Shown here in pieces: positions 37,118 to 45,649 of a DNA stretch of 64,000 nucleotides. The stretch spans positions 1-64,000 of the forward strand of contig CAKTMO010000001.1 in NCBI GenBank assembly GCA_934573935.1, given 5' to 3'. A model generated the notes under the pieces. It saw nothing but the letters and a program-made list of their open reading frames with translations. It was not told the origin of the DNA and ran no database searches. Origin of the DNA: an uncultured Oscillospiraceae bacterium. Its GTDB lineage: Bacteria; Bacillota; Clostridia; Oscillospirales; Oscillospiraceae. The position numbers were made by a program, and so were the translations under genes. Numbering within the stretch: position 1 is the first letter of the stretch; every line of letters begins with the position of its first letter.

Positions 37118-38731
37118 TCAGCCCCACAACGTGGTCAGCATGGGAATGACCTGTTTTTTGCGGGACATGACTCCCGACAGGAACACCGTGTTGTCCTTGG
37201 GCTCCACGGCAAAGGCGTTGCGGATGGCGTCGTCGCTGCCGATAAACAGCAGCTGTGTGCCCTCCTGCAAAACATCCGTCAGCATCAGTATCACCATGTC
37301 GTAGCCATGCTCGTTCTTCATCTGCTCCATGGCCTTCAGCAGATCGTCCTTGCGCTCCATCAGGTGCTCCGAATCGATGCACGTCACCTGCCCCACGCCC
37401 AGATTCTGCTCGGCAATGTGGAATTCCTTGAAGTCGCTGCGCAGCAGCTCCTCCGCCGACTTGCCGTCCACCGCACCGGCGGCGAACAGCTCCCGTCCCA
37501 GGTCGTCCAGTGCCACCCGTGCCATGCGGGCCAGCCGCTCCGCCATGGCGATGTCCCGCTTGGTGCAGGTGGGGGACTTGAACATAACGGTGTCCGACAG
37601 AATCGCCGCCGCCATCAGCCCCGCCATGTGGGGCGAGGGCATCACGCCGTGCTCCTGATACATAGAGGTGATGATGGTGTTGGTGCTGCCCACCGGCTCG
37701 TTGCGCACATTGATGGGCTGCCGCGTCTGGATATCCGCCAGCCGGTGGTGGTCCACGATGGCCAATATCTCCGCCTGCTCGATACCAGGCACCGTCTGGG
37801 ACAGCTCGTTGTGGTCCACCAGCACCACCTGCTTGCGCCGCGGACGCAGCAGGTGATAGCGCGACAGCGTGCCCACTACCTTCTCCTCCTCATCCAGCAC
37901 GGGATAGCAGCGATAGCGGCTTTTCAGCACCACCTCGCGCACGTCGTCGATGTAATCGTCCAGATGGAAGCAGATCAGATCCCCCGTGGCGCAGGGGCGG
38001 GAGATGGGGATGGCCTGATAGATCAGCCGGTGTACGCGGCTGGCGTCAATGGGGGTGGAGATGATGCATGTCTTGCCCGCGTCCTTGATCCACTCCGGAT
38101 CCACGTCCGTCTGACACAGGATCAGGCAGGACACCTGCATGTCCAGCGCCCGCCGGATCATGTCCGGCTGGCTGCCGCACAGCACGATGCTGTCGGCGCT
38201 GTCAAACAGCAGGTTTTCGCAGCTCTGGGGCAGGGCAATGGATACGCTGCCCGACAGGGTGTCCACCAGATCGCCGCCCTCTCCCACGATGCGTCCCTCG
38301 ATGACGCTCAGCAGGTTGAACATAGGCACCTCCTCCACGATGGGGTTGGCGATGGTGTTCAGGCTGAAGGTGGCGATGTCACCGGCGGACAGCATACCAT
38401 ATAACGTCCCGTCCTCATTGGTGACCGGCAGCGCCGAGATCTTCTGGCTGCGCATCAGCTGCCACGCCCGATCCATGGTCACCGAGGCGTCCAGACAGGG
38501 CGGCCGGTCAAAGTCCAGATCCCGCACCTGGGTGCGGACGTTCTGGATCAGCCGCGGCGGCTTGAAGCCGAAGCGCTTCAGCATCCGGTTCGTCTCGTCG
38601 CTGATGGTGCCCATGTGCACCGCCACATACTCCTTCTCCCCCAGCGCATTCTTCAGCGCCGCGTAGGACATGGCAGCCACAATAGAATCCGTGTCGGGGT
38701 TGCGGTGTCCGGTCACATAGATCTCGTTCAT
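37118..38731 (-). CDS. ppaC: CBS-domain-containing manganese-dependent inorganic pyrophosphatase (family II)
   Basis: 537 residues from the ATG at 38731 (AAGGAG nine bases upstream). DHH-type metal-binding motifs bracket the protein: GHRNPDTDSIVAAMSYA at the N-terminus and VDHHRLADIQTRQP after the insert. Between them are a CBS pair (LDASVTMDRAWQLMRSQKISALPVTNEDG; YRCYPVLDEEEKVVGTLSR) enclosing a DRTGG-like domain. This is the nucleotide-regulated class (AMP/ADP inhibition, diadenosine polyphosphate activation). The C-terminal DHHA2 domain ends with FLSGVMSRKKQVIPMLTTLW. It hydrolyses PPi, including that released by acetyl-CoA-pathway biosynthesis and possibly PPDK. Divergent from the MATE gene. 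Confidence 0.92.
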   Translation of the reverse strand: MNEIYVTGHRNPDTDSIVAAMSYAALKNALGEKEYVAVHMGTISDETNRMLKRFGFKPPRLIQNVRTQVRDLDFDRPPCLDASVTMDRAWQLMRSQKISALPVTNEDGTLYGMLSAGDIATFSLNTIANPIVEEVPMFNLLSVIEGRIVGEGGDLVDTLSGSVSIALPQSCENLLFDSADSIVLCGSQPDMIRRALDMQVSCLILCQTDVDPEWIKDAGKTCIISTPIDASRVHRLIYQAIPISRPCATGDLICFHLDDYIDDVREVVLKSRYRCYPVLDEEEKVVGTLSRYHLLRPRRKQVVLVDHNELSQTVPGIEQAEILAIVDHHRLADIQTRQPINVRNEPVGSTNTIITSMYQEHGVMPSPHMAGLMAAAILSDTVMFKSPTCTKRDIAMAERLARMARVALDDLGRELFAAGAVDGKSAEELLRSDFKEFHIAEQNLGVGQVTCIDSEHLMERKDDLLKAMEQMKNEHGYDMVILMLTDVLQEGTQLLFIGSDDAIRNAFAVEPKDNTVFLSGVMSRKKQVIPMLTTLWG

Positions 38732-38771
38732 ATCGGTCAACTCCTTTGCGCAGCAATTTTCCTTTTTTGTT

Positions 38772-38834
38772 ATTATAGTGCAGCGCCGCCCGTTGGTCAA
38801 TGGTCTTGATTTACAGAAAAAAGCATGGTATCAT
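38772..38834. promoter_or_regulatory. Divergent promoters for pyrophosphatase and MATE exporter
   Basis: Minus: TTGACC (38795-38800), 17-base spacer, TATAAT (38772-38777). Plus: TTGATT (38806-38811), 17-base spacer, TATCAT (38829-38834). Confidence 0.7.
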
Positions 38835-38873
38835 AGAATTTAAGCAAAAAAATTACAGAAAATGAGGACGATA

Positions 38874-40349
38874 ATGTATCACAACCATCATCTTCACGAA
38901 ACCAGACATCTGAAAGAGGCCAATCTGCTGCAGGAGGAGAAATTCCGCCACCTGACCTCCGACCCCGTGGGCAGGCTGGTGTGCGAGATGGCGGTGCCCA
39001 CCATCATCTCCATGCTGGTGACGGCGGTGTATAATCTGGCGGACACCTTCTTTGTGGGATTGATGCGCTCCAATGCGGCCACCGGCGCGGTGGGCGTGGT
39101 CTTTTCGCTGATGGCCATCATTCAGGCCACCGGCTTTTTCTTCGGCCAGGGCAGCGGCAACTATATCTCCCGCCAGCTGGGCCGCCACCAGACCGAGGAT
39201 GCCGAGACCATGGCCATCACCGCCGTGACCCTGGCCTTTTCCGCCGGTGTGGTGCTGCTGATCCTCGGGCAGATCTTCCTGGAGCCCCTGGCGCTGCTGC
39301 TGGGCTCCACCGACACCATCCTGCCCTACGCCTGCGACTATCTGCGCATCATCCTGCTGGGCGCGCCGTATATGACCGCCTCCTTCGTGCTGAATAACCA
39401 GCTCCGCTTTCAGGGCAGCGCCGTCTACAGCATGATCGGCATCGTGGCCGGCGCGGTCATCAACGTGGGCCTTGACCCCCTGCTGATCTTCACCTTCCGC
39501 ATGGGCATCAAGGGCGCGGCCCTGGCCACCATCATCGGCCAGCTGTTCTCCTTCGGCCTGCTGCTGTTCGGCTGCACACGGGGCGGCAATCTGCGGCTCC
39601 ACCCCCGCAAGATCCAGTTCTCCCGCCATATTTTCAAGGAGATCCTGCGGGGCGGCTTCCCCAGCCTGTGCCGCCAGAGCCTTATGGCCATCTCCACCAT
39701 CTGCCTGAACGTGGCCTCCGGCCTGTACGGCGACGCGGCCATCGCCGCCATGAGCGTGGTCAGCCGCGTCATGACCATGGCCAACTCCGCCCTCATCGGC
39801 TTCGGCCAGGGCTTCCAGCCGGTGTGCGGCTTCAACTACGGCGCCAAGCTCTATGACCGCGTACGGCAGGGCTTCCGCTTCTGCGTCAAATGGGGCACCC
39901 TGTTCCTGGTGGCGGCCTCCATCCTGGGCTACATCTTCGCCCCCCAGCTGGTGGCCCTCTTCCGCAACGATCCGGAGGTGGTGTCCTTCGGTACCGTGGC
40001 CATGCGCTGCCAGTGTGTCACCTTCCCCCTGGCTGCCTATGCCCTCATCAGCAATATGATGACCCAGACCATGGGCAAAACGCTGCCCGCCACCATTTTA
40101 GCCGCGGCGCGGCAGGGGCTGTTCTTCATCCCCGCCGTACTGCTGATGCCCCTGTGGCTGGACCAGTGGGGCGTGCAGCTGGCCCAGTCGGTGGCCGACG
40201 TCCTGTCCTTTGCCCTGACGGTGATCATGATGCGCCGCGTCTTCCAGAACCTGCAGGCCGAGGAGCACGCCGCCATGCTGCTGCATCACCACCGCACGTC
40301 CGAGCCCTATTCCGCGGAAAATCTCCCCAAAATGCCGGAAACCCTCTGA
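38874..40349 (+). CDS. MATE-family multidrug/cation exporter
   Basis: 491 residues from the ATG at 38874 (GAGGA five bases upstream). About twelve hydrophobic helices are arranged as two MatE repeats: MAVPTIISMLVTAVYNLADTFFVGL opens the first and GGFPSLCRQSLMAISTICLNVASGLYG the second. The N-terminus before TM1 is His-rich and cytoplasmic (MYHNHHLHETRHLKEANLLQ), a possible metal-responsive or incidental feature. It exports organic cations or drugs in exchange for Na+ or H+. Single gene with its own promoter; prfB follows under a separate promoter. The substrate is unknown. Confidence 0.92.
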   Translation: MYHNHHLHETRHLKEANLLQEEKFRHLTSDPVGRLVCEMAVPTIISMLVTAVYNLADTFFVGLMRSNAATGAVGVVFSLMAIIQATGFFFGQGSGNYISRQLGRHQTEDAETMAITAVTLAFSAGVVLLILGQIFLEPLALLLGSTDTILPYACDYLRIILLGAPYMTASFVLNNQLRFQGSAVYSMIGIVAGAVINVGLDPLLIFTFRMGIKGAALATIIGQLFSFGLLLFGCTRGGNLRLHPRKIQFSRHIFKEILRGGFPSLCRQSLMAISTICLNVASGLYGDAAIAAMSVVSRVMTMANSALIGFGQGFQPVCGFNYGAKLYDRVRQGFRFCVKWGTLFLVAASILGYIFAPQLVALFRNDPEVVSFGTVAMRCQCVTFPLAAYALISNMMTQTMGKTLPATILAAARQGLFFIPAVLLMPLWLDQWGVQLAQSVADVLSFALTVIMMRRVFQNLQAEEHAAMLLHHHRTSEPYSAENLPKMPETL

Positions 40350-40357
40350 TTTCCCCC

Positions 40358-40386
40358 TTTACAGACCACATAATTCCGGATATAAT
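40358..40386 (+). promoter_or_regulatory. Promoter of prfB
   Basis: TTTACA (40358-40363), 17-base spacer, TATAAT (40381-40386). Confidence 0.8.
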
Positions 40387-40427
40387 AGTATGGTTACTGA
40401 AATCCACCGATAAGGAGAATGACACAT

Positions 40428-41549
40428 ATGGCCGTGATCGAATACGACGATTATAAACAGAAGCTTCTGGCGCTGGAGCCCACCCTGGGCGAGCTGGAAA
40501 AGGCGCTGGGCATCCCCAAGGCGCGGGAGGAGCTGGCCGCTCTGCAAAAGGAGACGGAGCAGGACGGTTTCTGGAACGATCTGGAGCGCAGCCAGAAGGT
40601 AAGCCAGCAGATCAAGCGCCTGGAAAACAAGATCAAGAAGCACGACCGCCTGGTGGGCGAGTGGGAGGATACCCTGACCCTGTGCGAAATGGCACAGGAG
40701 GAGGACGATGCCTCCCAGCTGCCCGACGTGATGGAGGGCTACGAAAAGCTCCAGAAGGAGATCAGTGAGCGCCGTCTGGCCGCCCTGCTCTCCGGCGAGT
40801 ATGACGCCAACAACGCCATCCTCACCTTCCACGCCGGCGCCGGCGGTACCGAGGCCCAGGACTGGACGGAGATGCTCTACCGCATGTACACCCGCTGGGC
40901 CGAGCGCCACGGCTACACCTATCAGCTGATGGACTACGAAGCCGGTGAAGAAGCGGGCATCAAGTCCGCCACCATTCTCATCGAGGGTGAGAATGCCTAC
41001 GGCTACCTGAAAAGCGAGAACGGCGTCCACCGTCTCGTCCGCGTCAGCCCCTTTGACGCCAACGCCCGCCGTCAGACCAGCTTTGCCGCTCTGGAGGTCA
41101 TGCCGGAGCTGGCCGACGACAGCGAGATCGAGATCCGTCCCGAGGAGATCGAAATGCAGGCCTGCCGCTCCTCCGGCGCAGGCGGCCAGCATATCAACAA
41201 GACCTCCTCCGCCGTCCGCCTGACCCACCTGCCCACCGGCATCGTGGTCTTCTGCCAGACGGAGCGCAGCCAGTTCCAGAACCGCGACAACGCCATGAAG
41301 ATGCTGAAGGCCAAGCTGGCGGAGTTGAAGCTCCAGCAGCACGCCGAGAAGATCAGCGATATCAAGGGTGTCCAGATGAAGATCGAATGGGGCAGCCAGA
41401 TCCGCTCCTACGTCTTCATGCCCTACACCTTGGCCAAGGACACCCGCACCGGCTACGAAATGGGCAACATCCAGGCCGTCATGGACGGCGATATCGACGG
41501 CTTCATCAACGCCTACCTGACCGCCGCCGCCAACGGCGAGCTGAAGTAA
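40428..41549 (+). CDS. prfB: Peptide chain release factor 2
   Basis: 373 residues from the ATG at 40428 (AAGGAG ten bases upstream); the ATG at 40419 lies only two bases after AAGGAG and is unlikely. The stop-codon recognition motif SPF (RVSPFDANARRQTSFAALEV) and the catalytic GGQ (GAGGQHINKTSSAVRLTHLPTG) identify RF2. The coding frame is continuous through the N-terminal region: there is no internal CTTTGA-type site, so the autoregulatory +1 frameshift found in many prfB genes is absent here. Ends in a strong terminator. Confidence 0.96.
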   Translation: MAVIEYDDYKQKLLALEPTLGELEKALGIPKAREELAALQKETEQDGFWNDLERSQKVSQQIKRLENKIKKHDRLVGEWEDTLTLCEMAQEEDDASQLPDVMEGYEKLQKEISERRLAALLSGEYDANNAILTFHAGAGGTEAQDWTEMLYRMYTRWAERHGYTYQLMDYEAGEEAGIKSATILIEGENAYGYLKSENGVHRLVRVSPFDANARRQTSFAALEVMPELADDSEIEIRPEEIEMQACRSSGAGGQHINKTSSAVRLTHLPTGIVVFCQTERSQFQNRDNAMKMLKAKLAELKLQQHAEKISDIKGVQMKIEWGSQIRSYVFMPYTLAKDTRTGYEMGNIQAVMDGDIDGFINAYLTAAANGELK

Positions 41550-41562
41550 AAAACGTTTCAAC

Positions 41563-41597
41563 AAAAAGAGCTGTGCCGAAAGGCACAGCTCTTTTTT
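41563..41597 (+). terminator. Terminator of prfB
   Basis: Stem AAAAGAGCTGTGCC / GGCACAGCTCTTTT with GAAA tetraloop and a T6 run. Confidence 0.93.
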
Positions 41598-41616
41598 AGG
41601 TCTTGTTTAAAGAGTG

Positions 41617-41645
41617 CAGGGGCGGGGTAGAACCCCGCCCCTACA
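41617..41645. repeat. GGGGCGGGGT inverted repeat
   Basis: A 10-bp perfect stem GGGGCGGGGT / ACCCCGCCCC with a 3-base loop. A related GGGGTG...CACCCCGCC element occurs at 22438-22463, suggesting a dispersed palindromic repeat. Confidence 0.55.
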
Positions 41646-41666
41646 CACAGACACCACGGCGCACCC

Positions 41667-42500
41667 TTATACCCGATACACACCTTTCTCCGTGACAATA
41701 AGGTCAAACCGCCTGTCGTGCTCCTCCACCGGAATGTCCTCCGCCATCAGCCTCTCCCGACACAGCAGTGCCGCCGGACCGTGATAGCACGCAAAAAACC
41801 GGTCATAGTAGCCGCCGCCCTGCCCCAGCCGGTCGCCCCGCAGGCTGCAGGACAGGCACGGCGTCACCACCAGATCGATGTCCTCCACCGACAGCAGCGG
41901 GCAGTCCTCCTCCGGCTCCAGAATACCGTAAGCCCCCGGCTTCAGCTGCTCCAGCGCCGTCACACGGCACAGCGCCATGCTGTGTCCCGCCCCGCAGCGG
42001 GGCAGACACAGGGTCCTCCCGCTTGCCAACACGTCCCGCAGCAGCGCCGTCGTGTCGATCTCCCGCTCGGTGCCCACAAAGGCGAACACCACCTTTGCCG
42101 CCTGATACTCCGGCAGCTCCGTCACGCGGCGGCAGATGGCCGCGGCGCTCTCGTCCCGATAGGCCTGGGGCAGTATCCGCTCCATGGTGTGGATCTTCCG
42201 CCGCAGCGCCTTCTTTTTTTCCGCAACGGTCATGTCCCGTTCCTCCTTCGCGGCCCTCTCCGTCTTCTGGCGGCGGGCGATCTCCATCATCCGCTCATAC
42301 ATCTCATCCCCCACGCACTTGCGGGCATACTGGCACCACTGCACGCAGCTCAGCGCGTCGTTATACGCCACGAACCCGCACTTGTCGCAGGTCACCTGGG
42401 TGTCGGTGGAAAAGATCTCAATGGTATTGCCGCACACAGGGCAGGTCTTCTCCCGTATCGTCGGCGTGCGGGGTTTTCCCTGACAGCCATCCATGATCAT
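41667..42500 (-). CDS. 5-formyltetrahydrofolate cyclo-ligase with N-terminal eight-cysteine zinc-ribbon domain
   Basis: 277 residues; ATG at 42500 with GGAGG eight bases upstream. Residues 1-85 are the same eight-Cys module as the 94-residue protein at 5330-5614 (Cys 6, 20, 23, 38, 41, 52, 56, 62). Residues ~90-277 are the cyclo-ligase: a KKKALRRKIHTMERILP N-terminal ATP-side helix, VVFAFVGTEREIDT, and GDRLGQGGGYYDRFF, the conserved GxGGGYYDR loop. The enzyme uses ATP to turn 5-formyl-THF into 5,10-methenyl-THF, returning a dead-end folate to the pathway. It is the last gene of the C1 cluster, 19 bases after the DUF1638 gene. I do not know this fusion as a described architecture; the ribbon may bind metal or a pathway protein. 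Confidence 0.88.
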   Translation of the reverse strand: MIMDGCQGKPRTPTIREKTCPVCGNTIEIFSTDTQVTCDKCGFVAYNDALSCVQWCQYARKCVGDEMYERMMEIARRQKTERAAKEERDMTVAEKKKALRRKIHTMERILPQAYRDESAAAICRRVTELPEYQAAKVVFAFVGTEREIDTTALLRDVLASGRTLCLPRCGAGHSMALCRVTALEQLKPGAYGILEPEEDCPLLSVEDIDLVVTPCLSCSLRGDRLGQGGGYYDRFFACYHGPAALLCRERLMAEDIPVEEHDRRFDLIVTEKGVYRV

Positions 42501-42519
42501 GTCTCTGTCCTCCGGTTTC

Positions 42520-43218
42520 TCAGTATAGCGGACGCCTTACCGGCTCGCCCGCCGGAAAGAAATCCGTCTCCTTCACAGTATGCCCCTTTTCCAGCACCAG
42601 AAACTGCGTTTCCCACCGTCCGGTCACCAGATTTTCCAGCACGCGGTTGCTGCCGGTCACATAGTCCAGGTCGCACCGGATCAGATCGGCGCACTGCTGC
42701 ATCTCCGCCACGAAATCCTCGGCGTAGCAGTCATACGCGCCGGTGTCGATCATATCGGCGTGGTGATAGCCCTCCATGAACCCGCCGAAGATGGACGTGC
42801 CGATCTCCATGCCGTACCGGCGGCAGATCTCGTCCTTAAAGGCCGCCACCGAATGCTCACCCCGATCGCAGTCCCGAAAGTAGATGTGCCCCTCCTGCTT
42901 CACATCGGGCCGCAGCGTGTCGTCCGTCTGCAGCATCATGGTAACGCAGTCGTCCATTTTCGGCAGCACCACCCGACAGGGCAGCGTCACGCCCTCCCAC
43001 ACGCCGCCGCAGCTGCACACGCAGGACAGCACCGTGGTAATATGGGCGGGCAGCTCCGCCATGGTCCGCAGCAGCGTCTCGTGCATCACCGCCGGTTCCT
43101 TGTGATTTTCCCACGCCAATTCCCGCACGGGAAAGTCCGTCCCCATCTTCCGCTGGGCCGCGTCCAGATGATGCCGCACCGAGGCGCAGCACAGGATCAG
43201 CGTATCATTCTTGTTCAC
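42520..43218 (-). CDS. DUF1638-like protein
   Basis: 232 residues. The pattern fits DUF1638: an N-terminal ILCCASV strand, VLSCVCSCGGVWEGV (the YGxCG-type segment), PKMDDCVTMMLQTDD (the DDC signature) and a CDRGEHS region. DUF1638 genes often accompany corrinoid-dependent methyltransferases in Clostridia and methanogens, consistent with this position in the acetyl-CoA-pathway cluster. Eight or more cysteines suggest metal binding. No catalytic function is established. It sits between the formate/nitrite channel (63 bp, with a hairpin) and the cyclo-ligase fusion (19 bp). Confidence 0.65.
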   Translation of the reverse strand: MNKNDTLILCCASVRHHLDAAQRKMGTDFPVRELAWENHKEPAVMHETLLRTMAELPAHITTVLSCVCSCGGVWEGVTLPCRVVLPKMDDCVTMMLQTDDTLRPDVKQEGHIYFRDCDRGEHSVAAFKDEICRRYGMEIGTSIFGGFMEGYHHADMIDTGAYDCYAEDFVAEMQQCADLIRCDLDYVTGSNRVLENLVTGRWETQFLVLEKGHTVKETDFFPAGEPVRRPLY

Positions 43219-43241
43219 GGCACACGCCCCCTTACAAAACC

Positions 43242-43270
43242 CATCACCTCCGGCTAAGCCGGAGGTGATG
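43242..43270 (-). terminator. Intercistronic hairpin between the formate/nitrite channel and DUF1638
   Basis: 13-bp perfect stem CATCACCTCCGGC / GCCGGAGGTGATG with TAA loop. No T-run follows on the minus strand, so attenuation or mRNA processing is more likely than full termination. Confidence 0.6.
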
Positions 43271-43281
43271 ATCGCTCTTTC

Positions 43282-44100
43282 TTACTTCGCCTTCCGCAAA
43301 AAGCCGAACCACATGGTAAAGCCCACGAACAGACCTCCCAGAATGTTGCCCAGCGTCACCGGCAGCATGTTGCCCAGGAAGTAGTTGCCCCAAGTCAGGG
43401 CGCCCAGATCCAGACCGGCCTCCACGGCGGACGCCGCGTAGGCGGGCACCGTCTTGGCAAACAGGCCCATAGTGCAGTAGGTCATGTCGGCGATGGAGTG
43501 GTTGAACCCGCAGGTAACGAAGAACATCACCGGTGCCCACGCGCCGATAAACCGGCCCATGGTGTCCTTGGCCCCCAGACTCAGCAGTACGCCGATGGTC
43601 ACCAGCACATTGCAGAGGAAGCCCATAAAGAACGCGTTCTGGAACGGCATGGTCATCTTGCCCAGCGCCACCTTCATGGCGTACACGCCCAGGGCGTTGC
43701 TTCCGGCGGACAGCCAGCCGAACTTGGCGCACAGCACCGCCACCAGGATCGAGCCGATGAAGTTGCCGATGTACACGAACAGCCAGTCCTTCAGCATGGC
43801 GCCCACACGCACCTTCTTCTCCAGCACGCTGATAAAGATCAGCGTATTGCCGGTGAACAGCTCCGCGCCGATCAGGATCACCATGCCCAGGCCGAAGGCG
43901 AACAGCAGGCCGGAGATGGCCCGAATGGTGCTGTTGTTGTCCAGTCCGTAGCTGGCCATATTGGTCACGCAGGAGGGAAATGCGATCAGCATACCCGCCA
44001 GCACGCCCAGCAGCAGCATCTTGCTGACCGGCAGGCTGCTCTTCTTCACGCCCGCCTCGGCGTAGTTGGCCGCGATCTCCGCAGGGGAAAACAGATTCAT
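43282..44100 (-). CDS. Formate/nitrite transporter (FocA/FNT family)
   Basis: 272 residues with six helices of the FNT pentameric channel fold. Family motifs include an N-terminal amphipathic LFSPAEIAANYAEAGVKKS, AELFTGNTL in the second half-helix region (the TGN of the selectivity loop), and CGFNHSIADMTY (the NHxxAxM segment with the central His). Its neighbour, 12 bases upstream, is folD, within a cluster whose first step consumes formate. Formate is therefore the likely substrate rather than nitrite. It could import formate as a C1 donor or export excess. Confidence 0.9.
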   Translation of the reverse strand: MNLFSPAEIAANYAEAGVKKSSLPVSKMLLLGVLAGMLIAFPSCVTNMASYGLDNNSTIRAISGLLFAFGLGMVILIGAELFTGNTLIFISVLEKKVRVGAMLKDWLFVYIGNFIGSILVAVLCAKFGWLSAGSNALGVYAMKVALGKMTMPFQNAFFMGFLCNVLVTIGVLLSLGAKDTMGRFIGAWAPVMFFVTCGFNHSIADMTYCTMGLFAKTVPAYAASAVEAGLDLGALTWGNYFLGNMLPVTLGNILGGLFVGFTMWFGFLRKAK

Positions 44101-44112
44101 CTTCAGCCCTCC

Positions 44113-44991
44113 TTACGCCAGCGTGCGCTCGGCGGCCTCCACCACATGGCCGATCAGCACCGAGGTGGTCACAGCGCCCACGCCGCCCGGCACGGGGGTG
44201 ATGGCCTCCACGATGGGCTCCACCTCGGCAAACACGGCGTCGCCCGCCATGCCGCCCTTGCCCTTGGAAGTCACCTTCTCCGGATCCCAGTTCATGGACA
44301 CGTCGATGACGATCTGGCCCGGGCGGACATAGTCTTTCGTCAGGCTCTTCAGCACGCCGGCGGCAGACACCAGAATGTCCGCCTCGCGGGCCACCGTCTG
44401 CACGTCCTTGGTCTTGGTGTGGCACACGGTAACGGTGGCGTTCTTGCCCAGCAGCATCATGGCGGCGGGCTTGCCCACCACCAGCGAACGGCCGATGACC
44501 ACGGCCTTCTTGCCGGTGCAGTCGATGCCGTAGTAGTCCAGGATCTCCATGCAAGCCTGGGGCGTGCAGGGGGCGAAGCCCAGCTTCTTACCCATGAACA
44601 CACCGGCGTTGGACAGGTCGGTCATGGAGTCGATGTCCTTGCAGGCGGCCAGATGGTTGCAAATCTCGTCCTGATCCGCCTTCAGGTGCTTGGGCAGGGG
44701 GCGGAACAGCAGGCAGCCGTGGATGCTGTCGTCGGCGTTGATGGCCTCGATCTGGTCGATCAGCGCCTCCTTGGTCACGTCCTCCGGCAGCAGGAACTTC
44801 ACCACATCCACGCCGATCAGCTCGGCACGGGAAGTAGCGCCCTTCTCATAGGACAGGTCGGAGGGATTCTCGCCGCAGCGGACGATGGCCAGCTTCGGCG
44901 TCACGCCCTTTTCCTTCAGCGCCGCCACACGCTGCTGCAGCTTCTCATTCATGGCGGCGGTCACTTCTTTACCCAGTAATTGCTTTGCCAT
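44113..44991 (-). CDS. folD: Methylene-THF dehydrogenase FolD, apparently lacking the cyclohydrolase residues
   Basis: 292 residues with the FolD two-domain fold. The NAD(P)-binding loop VIGRSLVVGKPAAMMLL and the C-terminal PVPGGVGAVTTSVL are canonical. The cyclohydrolase YxxxK reads Tyr48-Glu-Lys-Gly-Ala52, so the essential Lys (Lys56 in human/E. coli numbering) is Ala. The partnered Gln of the QLPLP motif is Phe in LLFRPLPKH. In characterised FolDs these residues are needed for cyclohydrolase but not dehydrogenase activity. A dedicated cyclohydrolase, fchA, lies 14 bases upstream, so FolD is probably dehydrogenase-only here. It would interconvert methylene- and methenyl-THF in the methyl branch. 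Confidence 0.92.
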   Translation of the reverse strand: MAKQLLGKEVTAAMNEKLQQRVAALKEKGVTPKLAIVRCGENPSDLSYEKGATSRAELIGVDVVKFLLPEDVTKEALIDQIEAINADDSIHGCLLFRPLPKHLKADQDEICNHLAACKDIDSMTDLSNAGVFMGKKLGFAPCTPQACMEILDYYGIDCTGKKAVVIGRSLVVGKPAAMMLLGKNATVTVCHTKTKDVQTVAREADILVSAAGVLKSLTKDYVRPGQIVIDVSMNWDPEKVTSKGKGGMAGDAVFAEVEPIVEAITPVPGGVGAVTTSVLIGHVVEAAERTLA

Positions 44992-45005
44992 ATTCTTTTC
45001 CTCCC

Positions 45006-45626
45006 TTATTTGAAGAAACCGGCCTTCACGGTCTCAAAGATCCCGTCGGCCTTCTTGCCGTACACATCCAGCATGTTCAGGCACTTGGCGTTCATCTCCT
45101 CCGCCACCTCACGGTTAAGCAGGGTCTTGGTGTTGATGAACACGTTCAAAGACGCCGCCTGCAATGCCGCCTTCACGATGGTGGCGCCGCAGCCCGCGTC
45201 GGACACCGCCAGACGGGAGCCCTTCGCAGCAAACACTTCGATGGCGTCGATAGCCTCGCAGCACAGCTCCATAATGTGCATGGGCACCTGGCAGGCGGTG
45301 ATGGTGGCCTCCTCCATAATGCGGGGCCGGTCGGGATCGTCCTTGGGGATGCCGTAGGCGTTGGCCAGGGGGATAAAGCCCTCCGCGTCGGCGGGCACCT
45401 GATCCAGCAGCTCCGTCTGCAGGGCGTCGCACTTCTTCTGCAGCGCGATGATCTCCGCCTCCACATCGGCGTACTTCTTCTTGCCCACGGTCAAAGAGCC
45501 GACCATGTTGCCCAGGGCGGTGCCGATGGCCGCTACCAGCGCGGACGCACCGCCGCCGCCAGGAGCCGGCTCGTTGGACGCCAGGACCGTGACAAATTCA
45601 CGGCAGGATTTGGTGGTATAATCCAT
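45006..45626 (-). CDS. fchA: Methenyl-THF cyclohydrolase FchA (FTCD cyclodeaminase family)
   Basis: 206 residues, full length for the FchA/cyclodeaminase family, mostly helical. The N-terminal EPAPGGGGASALVAAIGTALGNMVGSLTVGKKKY is the conserved Gly-rich folate-binding segment; AYGIPKDDPDR and SDAGCGATIVKAAL complete the signature. It interconverts 5,10-methenyl-THF and 10-formyl-THF. It lies 14 bases before folD and 23 bases after a small unknown gene. It supplies the activity that the neighbouring FolD seems to have lost. Confidence 0.92.
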   Translation of the reverse strand: MDYTTKSCREFVTVLASNEPAPGGGGASALVAAIGTALGNMVGSLTVGKKKYADVEAEIIALQKKCDALQTELLDQVPADAEGFIPLANAYGIPKDDPDRPRIMEEATITACQVPMHIMELCCEAIDAIEVFAAKGSRLAVSDAGCGATIVKAALQAASLNVFINTKTLLNREVAEEMNAKCLNMLDVYGKKADGIFETVKAGFFK

Positions 45627-45649
45627 AGTTCTCTCCTCGTTTTCTCAAA

